A stretch of 64,000 nt of DNA from an uncultured Bacteroidota bacterium (GCA_902535165.1 CACASE010000004.1:1-64000), one strand, 5' to 3'. Counted from the stretch's first letter, positions 15,985-26,487 are shown. Made by a program: numbers and translations. Notes: generated by a model not told the origin, from the letters alone.

Positions 15985-17836
15985 TAATATTAAAATTACT
16001 TGTCAAATAGGGCTTAAGATATTCTGCAGATAGATCACCTTCCAAAATATATTTTTCTAACCAATTTCTTTCAATTTTACCGTTTATATATTTCTCTATT
16101 ATTAAACTGGAAATTGGAGCTGCCCATCTTGAACCCCAATACCCATTTTCAATAAAAACACAAACAGCAATTTTAGGATCATTTGCAGGTGCAAATCCTA
16201 TAAAAATTGAATGATCAGTCAGTTGTTTCTTTATTCCATTTATTTTAATAAAATTTTCTGCTGTTCCAGTTTTTCCTGCAATTTTAATATTACGAATAAT
16301 TGAATTAGTTGCTGTTCCTTTTTCAACAACATTAATCATTCCTTCTATAACTGGCTCAAAATGTTCCTTGTTAATTAGAGTTTTATTTATCTTCTTATAA
16401 TTAATATTAATTGAATCGTTTTCTATTTCTTTTACAAAGTGAGGAGTAATATACCAACCTCTGTTTGCAATAGTAGCGGCAAAATTTGCTAATTGAATTG
16501 GAGTTGTCAATATTTCTCCTTGACCAATTGAATTTGAGATAGTTGTTACAGCCTTCCATGAATTGTTATACCAACTATTGTAGTAAGCTGATGTTGGAAT
16601 AAAGCCTGGTTTTCCAGTAGGATGATCATACCCTAAATAATTTCCAAAGCCAAATGATTTTACATAATTAACCCATTTATCTAATCCAATTGATGGACTA
16701 TCATAATTTTCTATAATGCCTTTGTAAGTTTTTGCAAAATAAGTATTACAAGAAGTATATACTGCATTATTTAAATTTGTAAAAGTAGGTTCTGATGTGT
16801 GACATTTCATAAAAGAATTTCTTGCATAAAAATGACCACCATCACATTTAAAAGTTGTTTCTTGTTTGATTATATTTTCCTGTAAACCAATCAGTGCATT
16901 TATAATTTTAAATGTTGAACCGGGGGGATATTGACCTTGTAATCCTCTGTCGAAGAGGGGCTTTCCAATTGAATCATTATTTAAAGATCTATATCTTTCA
17001 GATCTTTCTCTTCCTACTAGTAAGTTTGGATCATATCCTGGTGAATTTACTAATGCAAGTATTTCACCACTTTTTGGTTCGATAGCTACAATACTTCCAT
17101 ATTTGTTATTCATTAGAGAATCTCCATATGTTTGAAGATCGATATCTAAAGTCAGTTTTAGTTTTTTTGATATTGTTGGAAGTGTATCGTTAATTCCATC
17201 ATTGAACTTACCAATAATTCTATTGAACTTATCTTTTTGAAAATAATTAACACCTTTTTCACCTCTCAAAATTGATTCATAAGTTTTCTCCAAACCTTGT
17301 CTACCAATCATCTCACCGGATTTATAATATGAATTGTTTTTTATCTCATAATCATTCACTTCACTTATATATCCAAACAGATTTGCAGCAGTTGAATAGT
17401 TATACTTTCTTTTAGAATTTTTTTGAACAAAAAAGCCACTTAATTTCCACATTTTTTCTTGAATTTTGGCATATTCTTCTTTGGTGAGGCTAGAGATGAA
17501 TATTGAAGCTTTTAGTGGAGAAAATTTTCTTGCTTTTTTATATTTGGTATTAAAATCTTTTAAACTTATTCCTAGATCATTAGCAATTTTAATACTATCA
17601 TTAATATTAACATCATTTGGTACAATTAATAAATCATAATATGGCTGATTTGAAACAATAAGTTTGTTATTACGATCATAGAGGTAACCTCTCTCTGGAA
17701 AGTTGTATATTTTTTGTACTGATGCTTTAGAAGACACATCGCTATTTTTTTTATTTAAAACTTGAAGATTAAAAAGTTGAATTGTTAGTATCGATGAAAT
17801 AACAATTATTAATACTTGAAGTAATTTATCTCGCAT
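15977..17836 (-). CDS. mrdA: Penicillin-binding protein 2
   Basis: A 619-residue class B transpeptidase anchored by an N-terminal helix (residues 4-24). The pedestal domain follows with PERGYLYDRN, then the transpeptidase with the SxxK motif in PPGSTFKIINAL, the SxN motif in TSCNTYFAK, and KTGT in AGKTGTAENF. It crosslinks peptidoglycan during elongation together with RodA. It overlaps mreD by eleven bases and rodA by eight, indicating translational coupling. Confidence 0.96.
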   Translation of the reverse strand: MRDKLLQVLIIVISSILTIQLFNLQVLNKKNSDVSSKASVQKIYNFPERGYLYDRNNKLIVSNQPYYDLLIVPNDVNINDSIKIANDLGISLKDFNTKYKKARKFSPLKASIFISSLTKEEYAKIQEKMWKLSGFFVQKNSKRKYNYSTAANLFGYISEVNDYEIKNNSYYKSGEMIGRQGLEKTYESILRGEKGVNYFQKDKFNRIIGKFNDGINDTLPTISKKLKLTLDIDLQTYGDSLMNNKYGSIVAIEPKSGEILALVNSPGYDPNLLVGRERSERYRSLNNDSIGKPLFDRGLQGQYPPGSTFKIINALIGLQENIIKQETTFKCDGGHFYARNSFMKCHTSEPTFTNLNNAVYTSCNTYFAKTYKGIIENYDSPSIGLDKWVNYVKSFGFGNYLGYDHPTGKPGFIPTSAYYNSWYNNSWKAVTTISNSIGQGEILTTPIQLANFAATIANRGWYITPHFVKEIENDSININYKKINKTLINKEHFEPVIEGMINVVEKGTATNSIIRNIKIAGKTGTAENFIKINGIKKQLTDHSIFIGFAPANDPKIAVCVFIENGYWGSRWAAPISSLIIEKYINGKIERNWLEKYILEGDLSAEYLKPYLTSNFNINE

Positions 17837-18344
17837 TTTTTGTGTAAAAAATAAGAATGAAAATGTAACATAAAATTATAGAAATTATTGTACTTATCAG
17901 AGTTTTTTTAATAATCCAATCTAATTTTTCAAATGAAAAAACTTCAACACTAAAAAGTAAAAATTGATGAGAGAAATACATTAAAATTAAAAATGTTAAT
18001 TTTTGGTATAAACTTGTTTCTTTAATGTAGTCAGCTGTTTTTCTAACCTTACTAGCATCAAAGTGACCAAAAGAAAATTTTAAAAAATATGGTCTGAACC
18101 AAGCTGAAAGTAAGAGAGAAAATGTAATTATTCCATAAGTATTTGAAAAAAAATCAAGAATTAATCCTGCTATAAATATATATATATAGAATAATGATTT
18201 ATTATAAGTTAATGGAAAAACTATCAGAAATATTAAATAAATATTAGGGCTGATTCCATAAATTAAAATATTATTAAAAATCAATATTTGACTAAATATT
18301 ATAAATAGAAATCTTAAAAAAACTAATTGATTAATATTTTTCAT
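17826..18344 (-). CDS. mreD: Rod shape-determining protein MreD
   Basis: A 172-residue, very hydrophobic protein with about five transmembrane helices. MreD sequences are poorly conserved, so the assignment rests on size, topology and its position between mreC and mrdA. It overlaps both neighbours (14 and 11 bases). MreD helps connect MreC to the elongation synthases. Confidence 0.85.
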   Translation of the reverse strand: MKNINQLVFLRFLFIIFSQILIFNNILIYGISPNIYLIFLIVFPLTYNKSLFYIYIFIAGLILDFFSNTYGIITFSLLLSAWFRPYFLKFSFGHFDASKVRKTADYIKETSLYQKLTFLILMYFSHQFLLFSVEVFSFEKLDWIIKKTLISTIISIILCYIFILIFYTKNAR

Positions 18345-19137
18345 TACTTTTTTCTAAATCTTTAATCTCTTGCTTAAAGTTGTTTTTTACTACATACACA
18401 TTATTCACTGAACCAATATCTTCAAAAAGTTTTACTTTAATTTTATAGTAATTACTAGCATCTGGAAGTGAATACTCTATTATTGTACCAATTGGAATAT
18501 TTTCTGGAAATATTGATGACATTCCACCAGTTTGAATTGTATCCCCGTTTTTAATGAGTGCACTTTTTGGGACATCATCAAGATTCATTATCTGAAAATT
18601 ATTTGCATCCCAACTTAAAGATCCAAAATGGTTTGTGTTTTTAACTTTTGCATTTATTTTTAGATCTGTATTGAGTATAGAAATAACTGTTGAAAATTTA
18701 TCAGAGTTATTATTAATAATTCCTATAACGCCTATTTTAGAGATAACACCATCTTCAACATTTATCTTTTGATTAATTCCTTTATTTATTGTAATGAAAT
18801 TTTTAGAAAATTTTATGCTATTAGAAATAATTTTTGCGGGTATATAAGTATAATTTTCATCAGAAATAATTGAATCATTTTCAGCTGTATTAATAGAGTT
18901 ATTTTTTAAAAGTGTATTTTCTATAATTAAATTTTCATTAATTATTTTTAATTCAAAATATTCAGAAAAATTTTGTTTAAAATCATTTATTGTATTAATT
19001 ACTATGTTTGAATAAAAATTAAATTTAGAATTATGATAAAAATTTTTATCAATTATCTGAATTAAAGAAAATGAAAGTAGAAAAGTAAACGTTAATGAGT
19101 GAATGTTTTTAATTAAAAAATCAATTATTCTTCGCAT
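18331..19137 (-). CDS. mreC: Rod shape-determining protein MreC
   Basis: A 268-residue bitopic protein: one transmembrane helix near residues 10-28, a short coiled coil to about residue 75, then the beta-rich periplasmic domain with AKIISNSIKFSKNFITINKG, GVISKIGVIGIIN, DTIQTGGMSSIFPENIPIG and VYVVKN. MreC scaffolds and activates the elongation complex in the periplasm. It lies six bases after mreB and overlaps mreD. Confidence 0.94.
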   Translation of the reverse strand: MRRIIDFLIKNIHSLTFTFLLSFSLIQIIDKNFYHNSKFNFYSNIVINTINDFKQNFSEYFELKIINENLIIENTLLKNNSINTAENDSIISDENYTYIPAKIISNSIKFSKNFITINKGINQKINVEDGVISKIGVIGIINNNSDKFSTVISILNTDLKINAKVKNTNHFGSLSWDANNFQIMNLDDVPKSALIKNGDTIQTGGMSSIFPENIPIGTIIEYSLPDASNYYKIKVKLFEDIGSVNNVYVVKNNFKQEIKDLEKSNEKY

Positions 19138-19143
19138 TAAATT

Positions 19144-20172
19144 TTATTTCACTAATACGTTCTTATAACGTTCTATATTTTTTAAAGTTATTCCTGTTCC
19201 TCTTACAACGGCTCTTAAAGGATCTTCAGCAATAAAGACAGGCAAATCAGTTTTTTTTGAAATTCTTTTATCAAGTCCTCTCAACATGGAGCCTCCTCCT
19301 GCAAGATAAATACCAGTATTGTAAATATCTGCAGCTAGTTCAGGAGGTGTTTGAGACAATGTTTCCATTACAGATTCTTCAATCCTAATTATTGATTTAT
19401 CAAGAGCTTTAGAAATTTCACGATATCCTATAGAAATTTCTTTAGGTTTTCCTGAAAGCAGATCACGACCTTGTACAAGCATGTTTTCAGGGGGATTCTC
19501 AAGCTCATCTAATGCAGATCCAATACTAATTTTAATTTTTTCTGCTGTTCTATCACCAATAGATAAATTATGCTGGGTTCTCATATAAAAAACTATATCT
19601 TCAGTAAAAACGTCACCTGCTATTTTCACAGACTTATCGCAAACAATTCCAGCTAATGCAATTACAGCTATTTCAGTAGTTCCACCTCCAATATCGATAA
19701 TCATGTTACCTTTTGGTTGATTAATATCAACTCCAATTCCAATGGCCGCAGCCATGGGTTCGTGAATAAGATATACTTCTTTTCCATTAACTCTTTCAGC
19801 AGATTCCCTTACAGCTCGCATTTCAACTTCTGTAATACCAGAGGGAATACAAATAACCATTTTTAGTGATGGGGAATAAAATCTTTTATTAAGTGTTGGA
19901 ATACTTTTAATAAGTTGACCAATCATTTGCTCAGATGCATTAAAATCAGCAATAACACCATCCTTTAGGGGTCTTATTGTTTTTATATTTTCATGAGTCT
20001 TACCATGCATTAATTTTGCTTCCTTTCCAACAGCAATAATTTTTCCTGATTTTTGATCTATTGCAACGATCGAGGGGCTATCAACTACAACTTTATCATT
20101 ATGTATAATTAAGGTATTTGCAGTGCCCAAGTCAATTGCTATAGCTTCAGTCCAAAAATCGAAAAAACTCAT
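19144..20172 (-). CDS. mreB: Actin-like cell-shape protein MreB
   Basis: A 342-residue bacterial actin, normal length. Nucleotide-binding signatures are AIDLGTANTLI (phosphate 1), MIIDIGGGTTEIAVI (phosphate 2) and IYLAGGGSMLRGLDK (adenosine motif). MreB filaments guide wall synthesis along the cell side. The gene begins 29 bases after purH and is followed at once by mreC, giving a purH-headed elongation operon. Presence of the whole set suggests a rod-shaped cell. Confidence 0.98.
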   Translation of the reverse strand: MSFFDFWTEAIAIDLGTANTLIIHNDKVVVDSPSIVAIDQKSGKIIAVGKEAKLMHGKTHENIKTIRPLKDGVIADFNASEQMIGQLIKSIPTLNKRFYSPSLKMVICIPSGITEVEMRAVRESAERVNGKEVYLIHEPMAAAIGIGVDINQPKGNMIIDIGGGTTEIAVIALAGIVCDKSVKIAGDVFTEDIVFYMRTQHNLSIGDRTAEKIKISIGSALDELENPPENMLVQGRDLLSGKPKEISIGYREISKALDKSIIRIEESVMETLSQTPPELAADIYNTGIYLAGGGSMLRGLDKRISKKTDLPVFIAEDPLRAVVRGTGITLKNIERYKNVLVK

Positions 20173-20201
20173 ATATCAAATTATTATTTAAAGTTAATAA
20201 A

Positions 20202-21707
20202 TTAATGCTTAAAGTGCCTATTTCCAGTCATTACCATTGACATAGAACTGGAATTACAAAAATCAATTGATAATTGATCTTTTATGGATCCACCGGGCTG
20301 AATAACAGAACTAATGCCATTTTGAAAAGCAATTTCAACGCAATCAGGAAAAGGAAAAAATGCATCACTAGCCATGACAGCACCTTTTAAATTAAATTTA
20401 AATTTTTTTGCTTTATCAATTGCTTGATTTAAGGCATCTACTCTAGATGTTTGTCCAGTTCCAGATGAAATTAATTGATTATTTTTTGCTAAAACTATTG
20501 TATTTGATTTTGTGTGTTTACATATTTTTGAAGCAAATAGTAAATCATCAATTTCATTGTTATTTGGTTTCTTTTTAGTGACAAATTTTAGATCTTCTTT
20601 AGAGTCAGTTAAAAAGTCTTTATCCTGAACGAGTTCTCCATTTAAACACGATCTGGAAGATATTTTATCAAAGTTTAAATTATTTACTTTTAAAATAATT
20701 CTATTTTTTTTCAATTTTAATAATTCCAATGCTTCATTATCATAACTGGGCGCAATAATAACCTCAAAAAATAATTCATTAATCAATTCAGAAGTTTTAG
20801 CATCAATGTTAGTATTAGATATTAAAACACCTCCAAATGCTGAAATTGGATCACCAGCAAGAGCTGATTTATAGGCATCAGAAATATTGTTTCTTGTTGC
20901 TAATCCACATGCATTGTTATGTTTGAGTATTGCAAAAGTTGGTGGCTCATTCCAAAATTCTAAAATGATATTAACCGCGGAGTCAATATCTAGTAAATTA
21001 TTATAAGATAAATTTTTACCATTTAGTTTTTCGAAAACATCATTTAAATTTCCAATAAATTTTCCAGATTGATGGGGATTTTCACCATATCTTAAATTAT
21101 TTGTTTTACTCAAAACACCTTTCTTAAAATATTCAGAAATCAGATTGTCATAATTAGAAGAAATGCAAAAGGCTTTTAATGCATACTCTTTTTTCGCCTC
21201 AATTGAAAATACGCCATTATTTTCATTAAGATCTTTAATAAAATCATCATATTGATCAGTCGAGGATACACAAACAATGTCATTATAATTTTTGGCAGCA
21301 GCTCTAATTAAAGATATACCACCAATATCGATTTTTTCAATTATTTCAGAATGTGATTTCGAATCATTTACTGTTTGCTTAAATGGATATAAATCAACAA
21401 TTACAAAATCTATTGTTGGTATTTCAAATTTATTTTTTTCGTACATATCTTCATTCAAATTCCTCCTATACAAAATTCCTCCAAAAACTTTAGGATGTAA
21501 TGTCTTAACCCTTCCACCAAAAATTGATGGATATTCAGTTATTTCCTCAATTTTTTCAACTTTATAACCAAGATTTTTTAAAAACTTCTCAGTCCCACCT
21601 GTTGAAATAATATTGATATTTAAATCAGTTAATTTTTTTGCTATTTCGTCAATTCTATTTTTATTGAAAACAGAGATTAATGCTGATTTTTGATTTGTTG
21701 TTGACAT
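20202..21707 (-). CDS. purH: Bifunctional AICAR transformylase/IMP cyclohydrolase PurH
   Basis: A 501-residue bifunctional enzyme for the last two steps of IMP synthesis. The N-terminal MGS-like cyclohydrolase half has NIISTGGTEKFL, FGGRVKTLHPKVFGGIL and IDIGGISLIRAAAKN. The C-terminal transformylase half has LRYGENPHQSG, FAILKHNNACGLA, AFGGVLIS and SDAFFPFPDCVEIA. Its start is preceded by a perfect AT-rich inverted repeat at 21714-21737. The operon continues into mreB after 29 bases, so purine and wall genes may share transcription. Confidence 0.98.
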   Translation of the reverse strand: MSTTNQKSALISVFNKNRIDEIAKKLTDLNINIISTGGTEKFLKNLGYKVEKIEEITEYPSIFGGRVKTLHPKVFGGILYRRNLNEDMYEKNKFEIPTIDFVIVDLYPFKQTVNDSKSHSEIIEKIDIGGISLIRAAAKNYNDIVCVSSTDQYDDFIKDLNENNGVFSIEAKKEYALKAFCISSNYDNLISEYFKKGVLSKTNNLRYGENPHQSGKFIGNLNDVFEKLNGKNLSYNNLLDIDSAVNIILEFWNEPPTFAILKHNNACGLATRNNISDAYKSALAGDPISAFGGVLISNTNIDAKTSELINELFFEVIIAPSYDNEALELLKLKKNRIILKVNNLNFDKISSRSCLNGELVQDKDFLTDSKEDLKFVTKKKPNNNEIDDLLFASKICKHTKSNTIVLAKNNQLISSGTGQTSRVDALNQAIDKAKKFKFNLKGAVMASDAFFPFPDCVEIAFQNGISSVIQPGGSIKDQLSIDFCNSSSMSMVMTGNRHFKH

Positions 21708-21713
21708 TTAATG

Positions 21714-21737
21714 AAAAGATTATAAAAATAATCTTTT
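21714..21737. repeat. Perfect inverted repeat upstream of purH
   Basis: AAAAGATTAT (21714-21723), four A, then ATAATCTTTT (21728-21737): two perfect ten-base arms. It ends six bases upstream of the purH ATG and lies next to the groEL terminator. It could be an operator, a leader hairpin or simply part of a double terminator. Confidence 0.6.
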
Positions 21738-21740
21738 ACA

Positions 21741-21772
21741 AAAAAAAAGCTGCATAATTGCAGCTTTTTTTT
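21741..21772 (-). terminator. Intrinsic terminator of the groESL transcript
   Basis: GCTGCA-TAAT-TGCAGC (21749-21764) is a perfect stem-loop extended by eight A on one side and eight T on the other, giving a strong bidirectional terminator. It lies 15 bases after the groEL stop codon. Confidence 0.85.
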
Positions 21773-21787
21773 AACATAGTAGTAGAA

Positions 21788-23422
<1,635 letters not shown>

Positions 23423-23435
23423 TTAATTTTTTTTA

Positions 23436-23714
23436 TTAAACAATTGCGAGGATGTCACTTTCCCTCATTATTAAATAATCTTTACCATCAAATTTAAGTT
23501 CAGTACCAGAATACTTACCATACAAAACGGTTTGACCTACCTTGACAGTAATTGGATTTTCTTTGGTTCCTGATCCTACAGCAACCACATTTCCCTTTTG
23601 AGGTTTTTCTTTAGCGGTATCTGGTATGATAATACCAGATGCTGTTTTGGTTTCTGCTTCTAAAGGTTCAACCAAAACTCTATCGGCCAAAGGTTTAATA
23701 TTTACTTTACTCAT
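23436..23714 (-). CDS. groES: Co-chaperonin GroES
   Basis: A 92-residue GroES lid protein, complete: [34 protein letters not shown] contains the mobile loop, and SDILAIV is the usual C-terminus. It precedes groEL by 16 bases. The 98-base gap upstream lacks a TAnnTTTG box and a CIRCE element but has TGTCA/TGACA sites and a TTTGGCATG motif. Confidence 0.99.
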   Translation of the reverse strand: MSKVNIKPLADRVLVEPLEAETKTASGIIIPDTAKEKPQKGNVVAVGSGTKENPITVKVGQTVLYGKYSGTELKFDGKDYLIMRESDILAIV

Positions 23715-23738
23715 AATTTAATTTTCTTTAATTGTTTT

Positions 23739-23809
23739 CATCAATCATGCCAAACAAAAATTTATGACATAAAAGTGCTTTATAATGCTTGAATTCTGTC
23801 ATGCTGACA
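23739..23809 (-). promoter_or_regulatory. Putative control region of groESL
   Basis: Reading the minus strand towards groES: TGTCA-GCA-TGACA is a perfect inverted repeat (23809-23797), another TGTCA is at 23769-23765, and TTTGGCATGATTGATGA is at 23755-23739. The last resembles a sigma-54 promoter: TGGCATG at -24, then GA where the -12 GC is expected, with the correct ten-base spacing. The box ends about 25 bases before the groES ATG. A sigma-54 activator is encoded 1.5 kb upstream. Confidence 0.4.
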
Positions 23810-23812
23810 TAT

Positions 23813-24142
23813 TTAATTTTCTAAATCCAATTCTGGATTAGAACTTTCTTCTAATATTTCTTCAATTACAATATCATCGGAGTTGTTCAAAAGTTCAGAT
23901 TCATTTACATCACTTCCAGAATTTAGAGTGATATTCGAGAAAAGAATTAGTAAGAACAATAATGAGGCTAAAATCCATGTACTTCGATCTAGAAAATCTG
24001 TAGTTTTTTTTACACCACCAATCTGCTGGGAATCTCCACCAAATGTAGATGCTAGCCCACCACCTTTAGGGTTTTGAACCATAATAACAAGCACTAATAA
24101 AAATGATAAAAATATTATAAGAAATAGTATTATGTTGTACAT
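23813..24142 (-). CDS. secG: Preprotein translocase subunit SecG
   Basis: A 109-residue SecG. Two transmembrane helices (about residues 2-21 and 54-72) flank the conserved loop MVQNPKGGGLASTFGG, and an acidic tail follows. SecG assists SecYEA-driven export. The ATG shares its first base with the last base of the preceding gene's stop codon. It is followed by the groESL control region. Confidence 0.95.
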   Translation of the reverse strand: MYNIILFLIIFLSFLLVLVIMVQNPKGGGLASTFGGDSQQIGGVKKTTDFLDRSTWILASLLFLLILFSNITLNSGSDVNESELLNNSDDIVIEEILEESSNPELDLEN

Positions 24143-24747
24143 TATTGATTTTTAATTTGTTTTTTAATAAACTTAATTTGGTCTGCAAATAAACTGATTT
24201 TTTCTGGATATTTCAAACACAATACCTTATAAGCCTTCAAAGCTTCTTTATATTTTAACTGTTTTACATAAAGTTCAGCAAGTGTCTCCGTCATATAATC
24301 TTTCTTTTTAATATTAAGTAAGGTGTGTTTTTTTGCTTTTAGATTTTTCAAGTTGAATTCATTCAATTCCGAATTGACAGTTTTTTTGCTTAAGGTTTTT
24401 GGTGTGGCTTTAGACTTAGACAACCAATCCAAGAAGGACATTTCATTTTTTAAGGTTTTTTCTTTAAAATCTTTGATTATTAATTGTTTTTCATTGTCAT
24501 TAAGTATATCATTATTTAAAATGTAATAAAGGTGAATTCTGTCAGTTACATTAGTTGCAGCGGATTCTAGAATTTTTGAATAATCAATAGTTTTATATTT
24601 TTTTGATAAAACGAGTGATAAAACTTTGGATGGAGTAAAAAATGGAAATTTTTTAGAAATACTTCTTAAAATCTTTAAGTCAGTTTTTTTTAACTCTTTA
24701 TTATTTTTTAAAATAGATATGATGGTATTTTTTGTGTTTTCTACCAT
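24142..24747 (-). CDS. TPR-like hypothetical protein between lptE and secG
   Basis: A 201-residue, lysine-rich, apparently cytoplasmic protein without a signal peptide. The last 60 residues (ETLAELYVKQLKYKEALKAYKVL, then YPEKISLFADQI) look like one or two tetratricopeptide helices, which usually bind proteins. The N-terminal half is helical and matches nothing I recognise. It overlaps lptE by seven bases and secG by one. The neighbourhood points to envelope biogenesis or secretion, but the function is unknown. Confidence 0.75.
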   Translation of the reverse strand: MVENTKNTIISILKNNKELKKTDLKILRSISKKFPFFTPSKVLSLVLSKKYKTIDYSKILESAATNVTDRIHLYYILNNDILNDNEKQLIIKDFKEKTLKNEMSFLDWLSKSKATPKTLSKKTVNSELNEFNLKNLKAKKHTLLNIKKKDYMTETLAELYVKQLKYKEALKAYKVLCLKYPEKISLFADQIKFIKKQIKNQ

Positions 24748-25265
24748 TTTGCTAAAGATGCATTAAATATATCCTGTGTAATCCTTTCAAAAATAACCTC
24801 ATGAGCCTCACTCTTGATGGAAATTAATTGTTGCTCAGCAGGAAAATCGAAGTAAAAAGAGAAACGCCTTTCAAAATTATCCTCTTCTTTTTTGATATTT
24901 TGAAAGTTTACATTAACACTCAACGAAAGTCTATTTTGGGCTGCATTTAAATCTGAAGTCGCTGTCATTGGACTAACTCTGTACTCTACAATTTCTCCTT
25001 CATAGAGTAGATCACCATTGCTCTGAACCATTTGTAGATTAGTTTGGTTTTCTAAAATATTTTGTAGTGCAGTTGTAAAATCTCTGTCAAGACCAGGTTC
25101 GAAAATTGATCCAGGATTATTACCTGCATTATTTTCAAAAAGATTTACTTGAAATGATTCTGTTCCCTCAGGAATTGAAGCACCAGTAAATGAATAATTT
25201 CCACATGCATTTATTAAAAATAGTAAGGAAAGGGTTAAAATAATTTCTCTAAAGTTCAAGGTCAT
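24741..25265 (-). CDS. lptE: LptE-like LPS-assembly lipoprotein
   Basis: A 174-residue lipoprotein with lipobox LINACGNYSF (Cys21). The body fits the LptE fold: ESFQVNLFENNAG, FTTALQNILENQTNLQMVQSNGDLLYEGEIVEYRV and a C-terminal amphipathic helix. LptE plugs the LptD barrel that inserts LPS in the outer membrane, consistent with lpxB in this window. The start overlaps the activator gene by 17 bases; the neighbouring genes overlap too, so co-transcription is likely. Confidence 0.85.
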   Translation of the reverse strand: MTLNFREIILTLSLLFLINACGNYSFTGASIPEGTESFQVNLFENNAGNNPGSIFEPGLDRDFTTALQNILENQTNLQMVQSNGDLLYEGEIVEYRVSPMTATSDLNAAQNRLSLSVNVNFQNIKKEEDNFERRFSFYFDFPAEQQLISIKSEAHEVIFERITQDIFNASLAKW

Positions 25266-26487
25266 ATTGTTTAATTTTTCTGTATAAAGTTCGTTCAGAA
25301 ATACCTAATTCTTTGGCTGCAGCTTTTCTTCTACCATTGTTTCTCTCAAGTGCTTTTATAATTAATTCAAGCTCTTTGTCTTGAAGGGATAAAGTTTCTT
25401 CCTCGTTTATCTCCTCTGCAAAGGAATACTTATCATTTTTATGTTCAAAATTATCTTCTAATAGACTATCATTTTCATCATTAGAGTTTTCCATTTCATT
25501 AAATTTTCTAGGTAATAAACTTTGTATATCATCAATTTTTTCAGAATCAGTTGAATTTGATTTTTTTATATTGCTTGTCAATTTTTTTAATTCATTCAAA
25601 TCTCTTTTCATATCAAAAAGAATTTTGTATAAAATTTCTCTTTCGGATGAAAAATCATTTTCACTTTTATTTTTAGAAATTAATGCTGGTAAGTTATTTT
25701 TTGGATCTGGTAAATATGATGAAATCATTTCACCATTGATTGCTCTTTCTTTTTCTAAAACTGATAATTGCTCAGTGATATTTTTTAGTTGTCTAATATT
25801 ACCATTCCAGTTGTAATTTTTTAAAATTCTTTGTGCATCGTCATCAAGTCTTACAGTTGGCATATTATATTTTTTTGCAAAGTCTGATGCAAATTTTCTA
25901 AACAATAATATAATATCCGTGTTTCTTTCTCTAAGTGGCGGAATTTTTATTTCAACCGTGCTCAATCTGTAAAAAAGATCTTCTCTAAATTTACCCTTCG
26001 AAATTGCATCGTCCATATTTAAATTTGTTGCTGCAACAATTCTCACATTAGTTTTTTGAACTTTAGATGATCCAACTTTAATGAATTCACCATTTTCTAA
26101 AACTCTTAACAGTCTAACTTGAGTAGTAAGCGGTAATTCACCTACCTCGTCTAAGAAAATTGTCCCTCCATCAGCAACTTCAAAATAACCTGATCTTGTT
26201 GATGTAGCTCCAGTAAAAGCACCTTTTTCATGTCCAAAAAGCTCAGAGTCAATTGTACCTTCAGGAATTGCTCCACAGTTAACAGCAATAAATTTATTAT
26301 GTTTTCTGTGGGAAAGTTGATGAATGATTTTGGGAAATACCTCTTTCCCAACACCACTTTCACCAGCAACTAAAACTGTTATGTCAGTAGGTGAAACTCT
26401 AACTGCTTTTTCAATTGCCCTGTCTAATCCAGAGTGATTTCCTATTATTTCAAATCTTTGTTTAATATTTTGAATTTCTGTATTCAC
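25249..26487 (-). CDS. Sigma-54-dependent activator without a sensor domain
   Basis: A 412-residue bacterial enhancer-binding protein. The AAA+ core starts almost at residue 1: Walker A GESGVGKE (42-49), the sigma-54-contacting GAFTGA loop (89-94), Walker B GGTIFLDE (107-114). A poorly conserved acidic, low-complexity stretch (about 270-365) leads to a Fis-type helix-turn-helix at the C-terminus (NGRRKAAAKELGISERTLYRK). There is no receiver, GAF or PAS domain, so control must be by another protein or by abundance, as in PspF. It overlaps miaB by four bases and lptE by 17. The linked groESL promoter region is a candidate target. Confidence 0.95.
   Translation of the reverse strand: MNTEIQNIKQRFEIIGNHSGLDRAIEKAVRVSPTDITVLVAGESGVGKEVFPKIIHQLSHRKHNKFIAVNCGAIPEGTIDSELFGHEKGAFTGATSTRSGYFEVADGGTIFLDEVGELPLTTQVRLLRVLENGEFIKVGSSKVQKTNVRIVAATNLNMDDAISKGKFREDLFYRLSTVEIKIPPLRERNTDIILLFRKFASDFAKKYNMPTVRLDDDAQRILKNYNWNGNIRQLKNITEQLSVLEKERAINGEMISSYLPDPKNNLPALISKNKSENDFSSEREILYKILFDMKRDLNELKKLTSNIKKSNSTDSEKIDDIQSLLPRKFNEMENSNDENDSLLEDNFEHKNDKYSFAEEINEEETLSLQDKELELIIKALERNNGRRKAAAKELGISERTLYRKIKQYDLEL

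Noticed and set aside
23715-23812. CIRCE heat-shock operator before groES
   Set aside because: The TTAGCACTC-N9-GAGTGCTAA pattern is absent. Only short TGTCA/TGACA sites are present.
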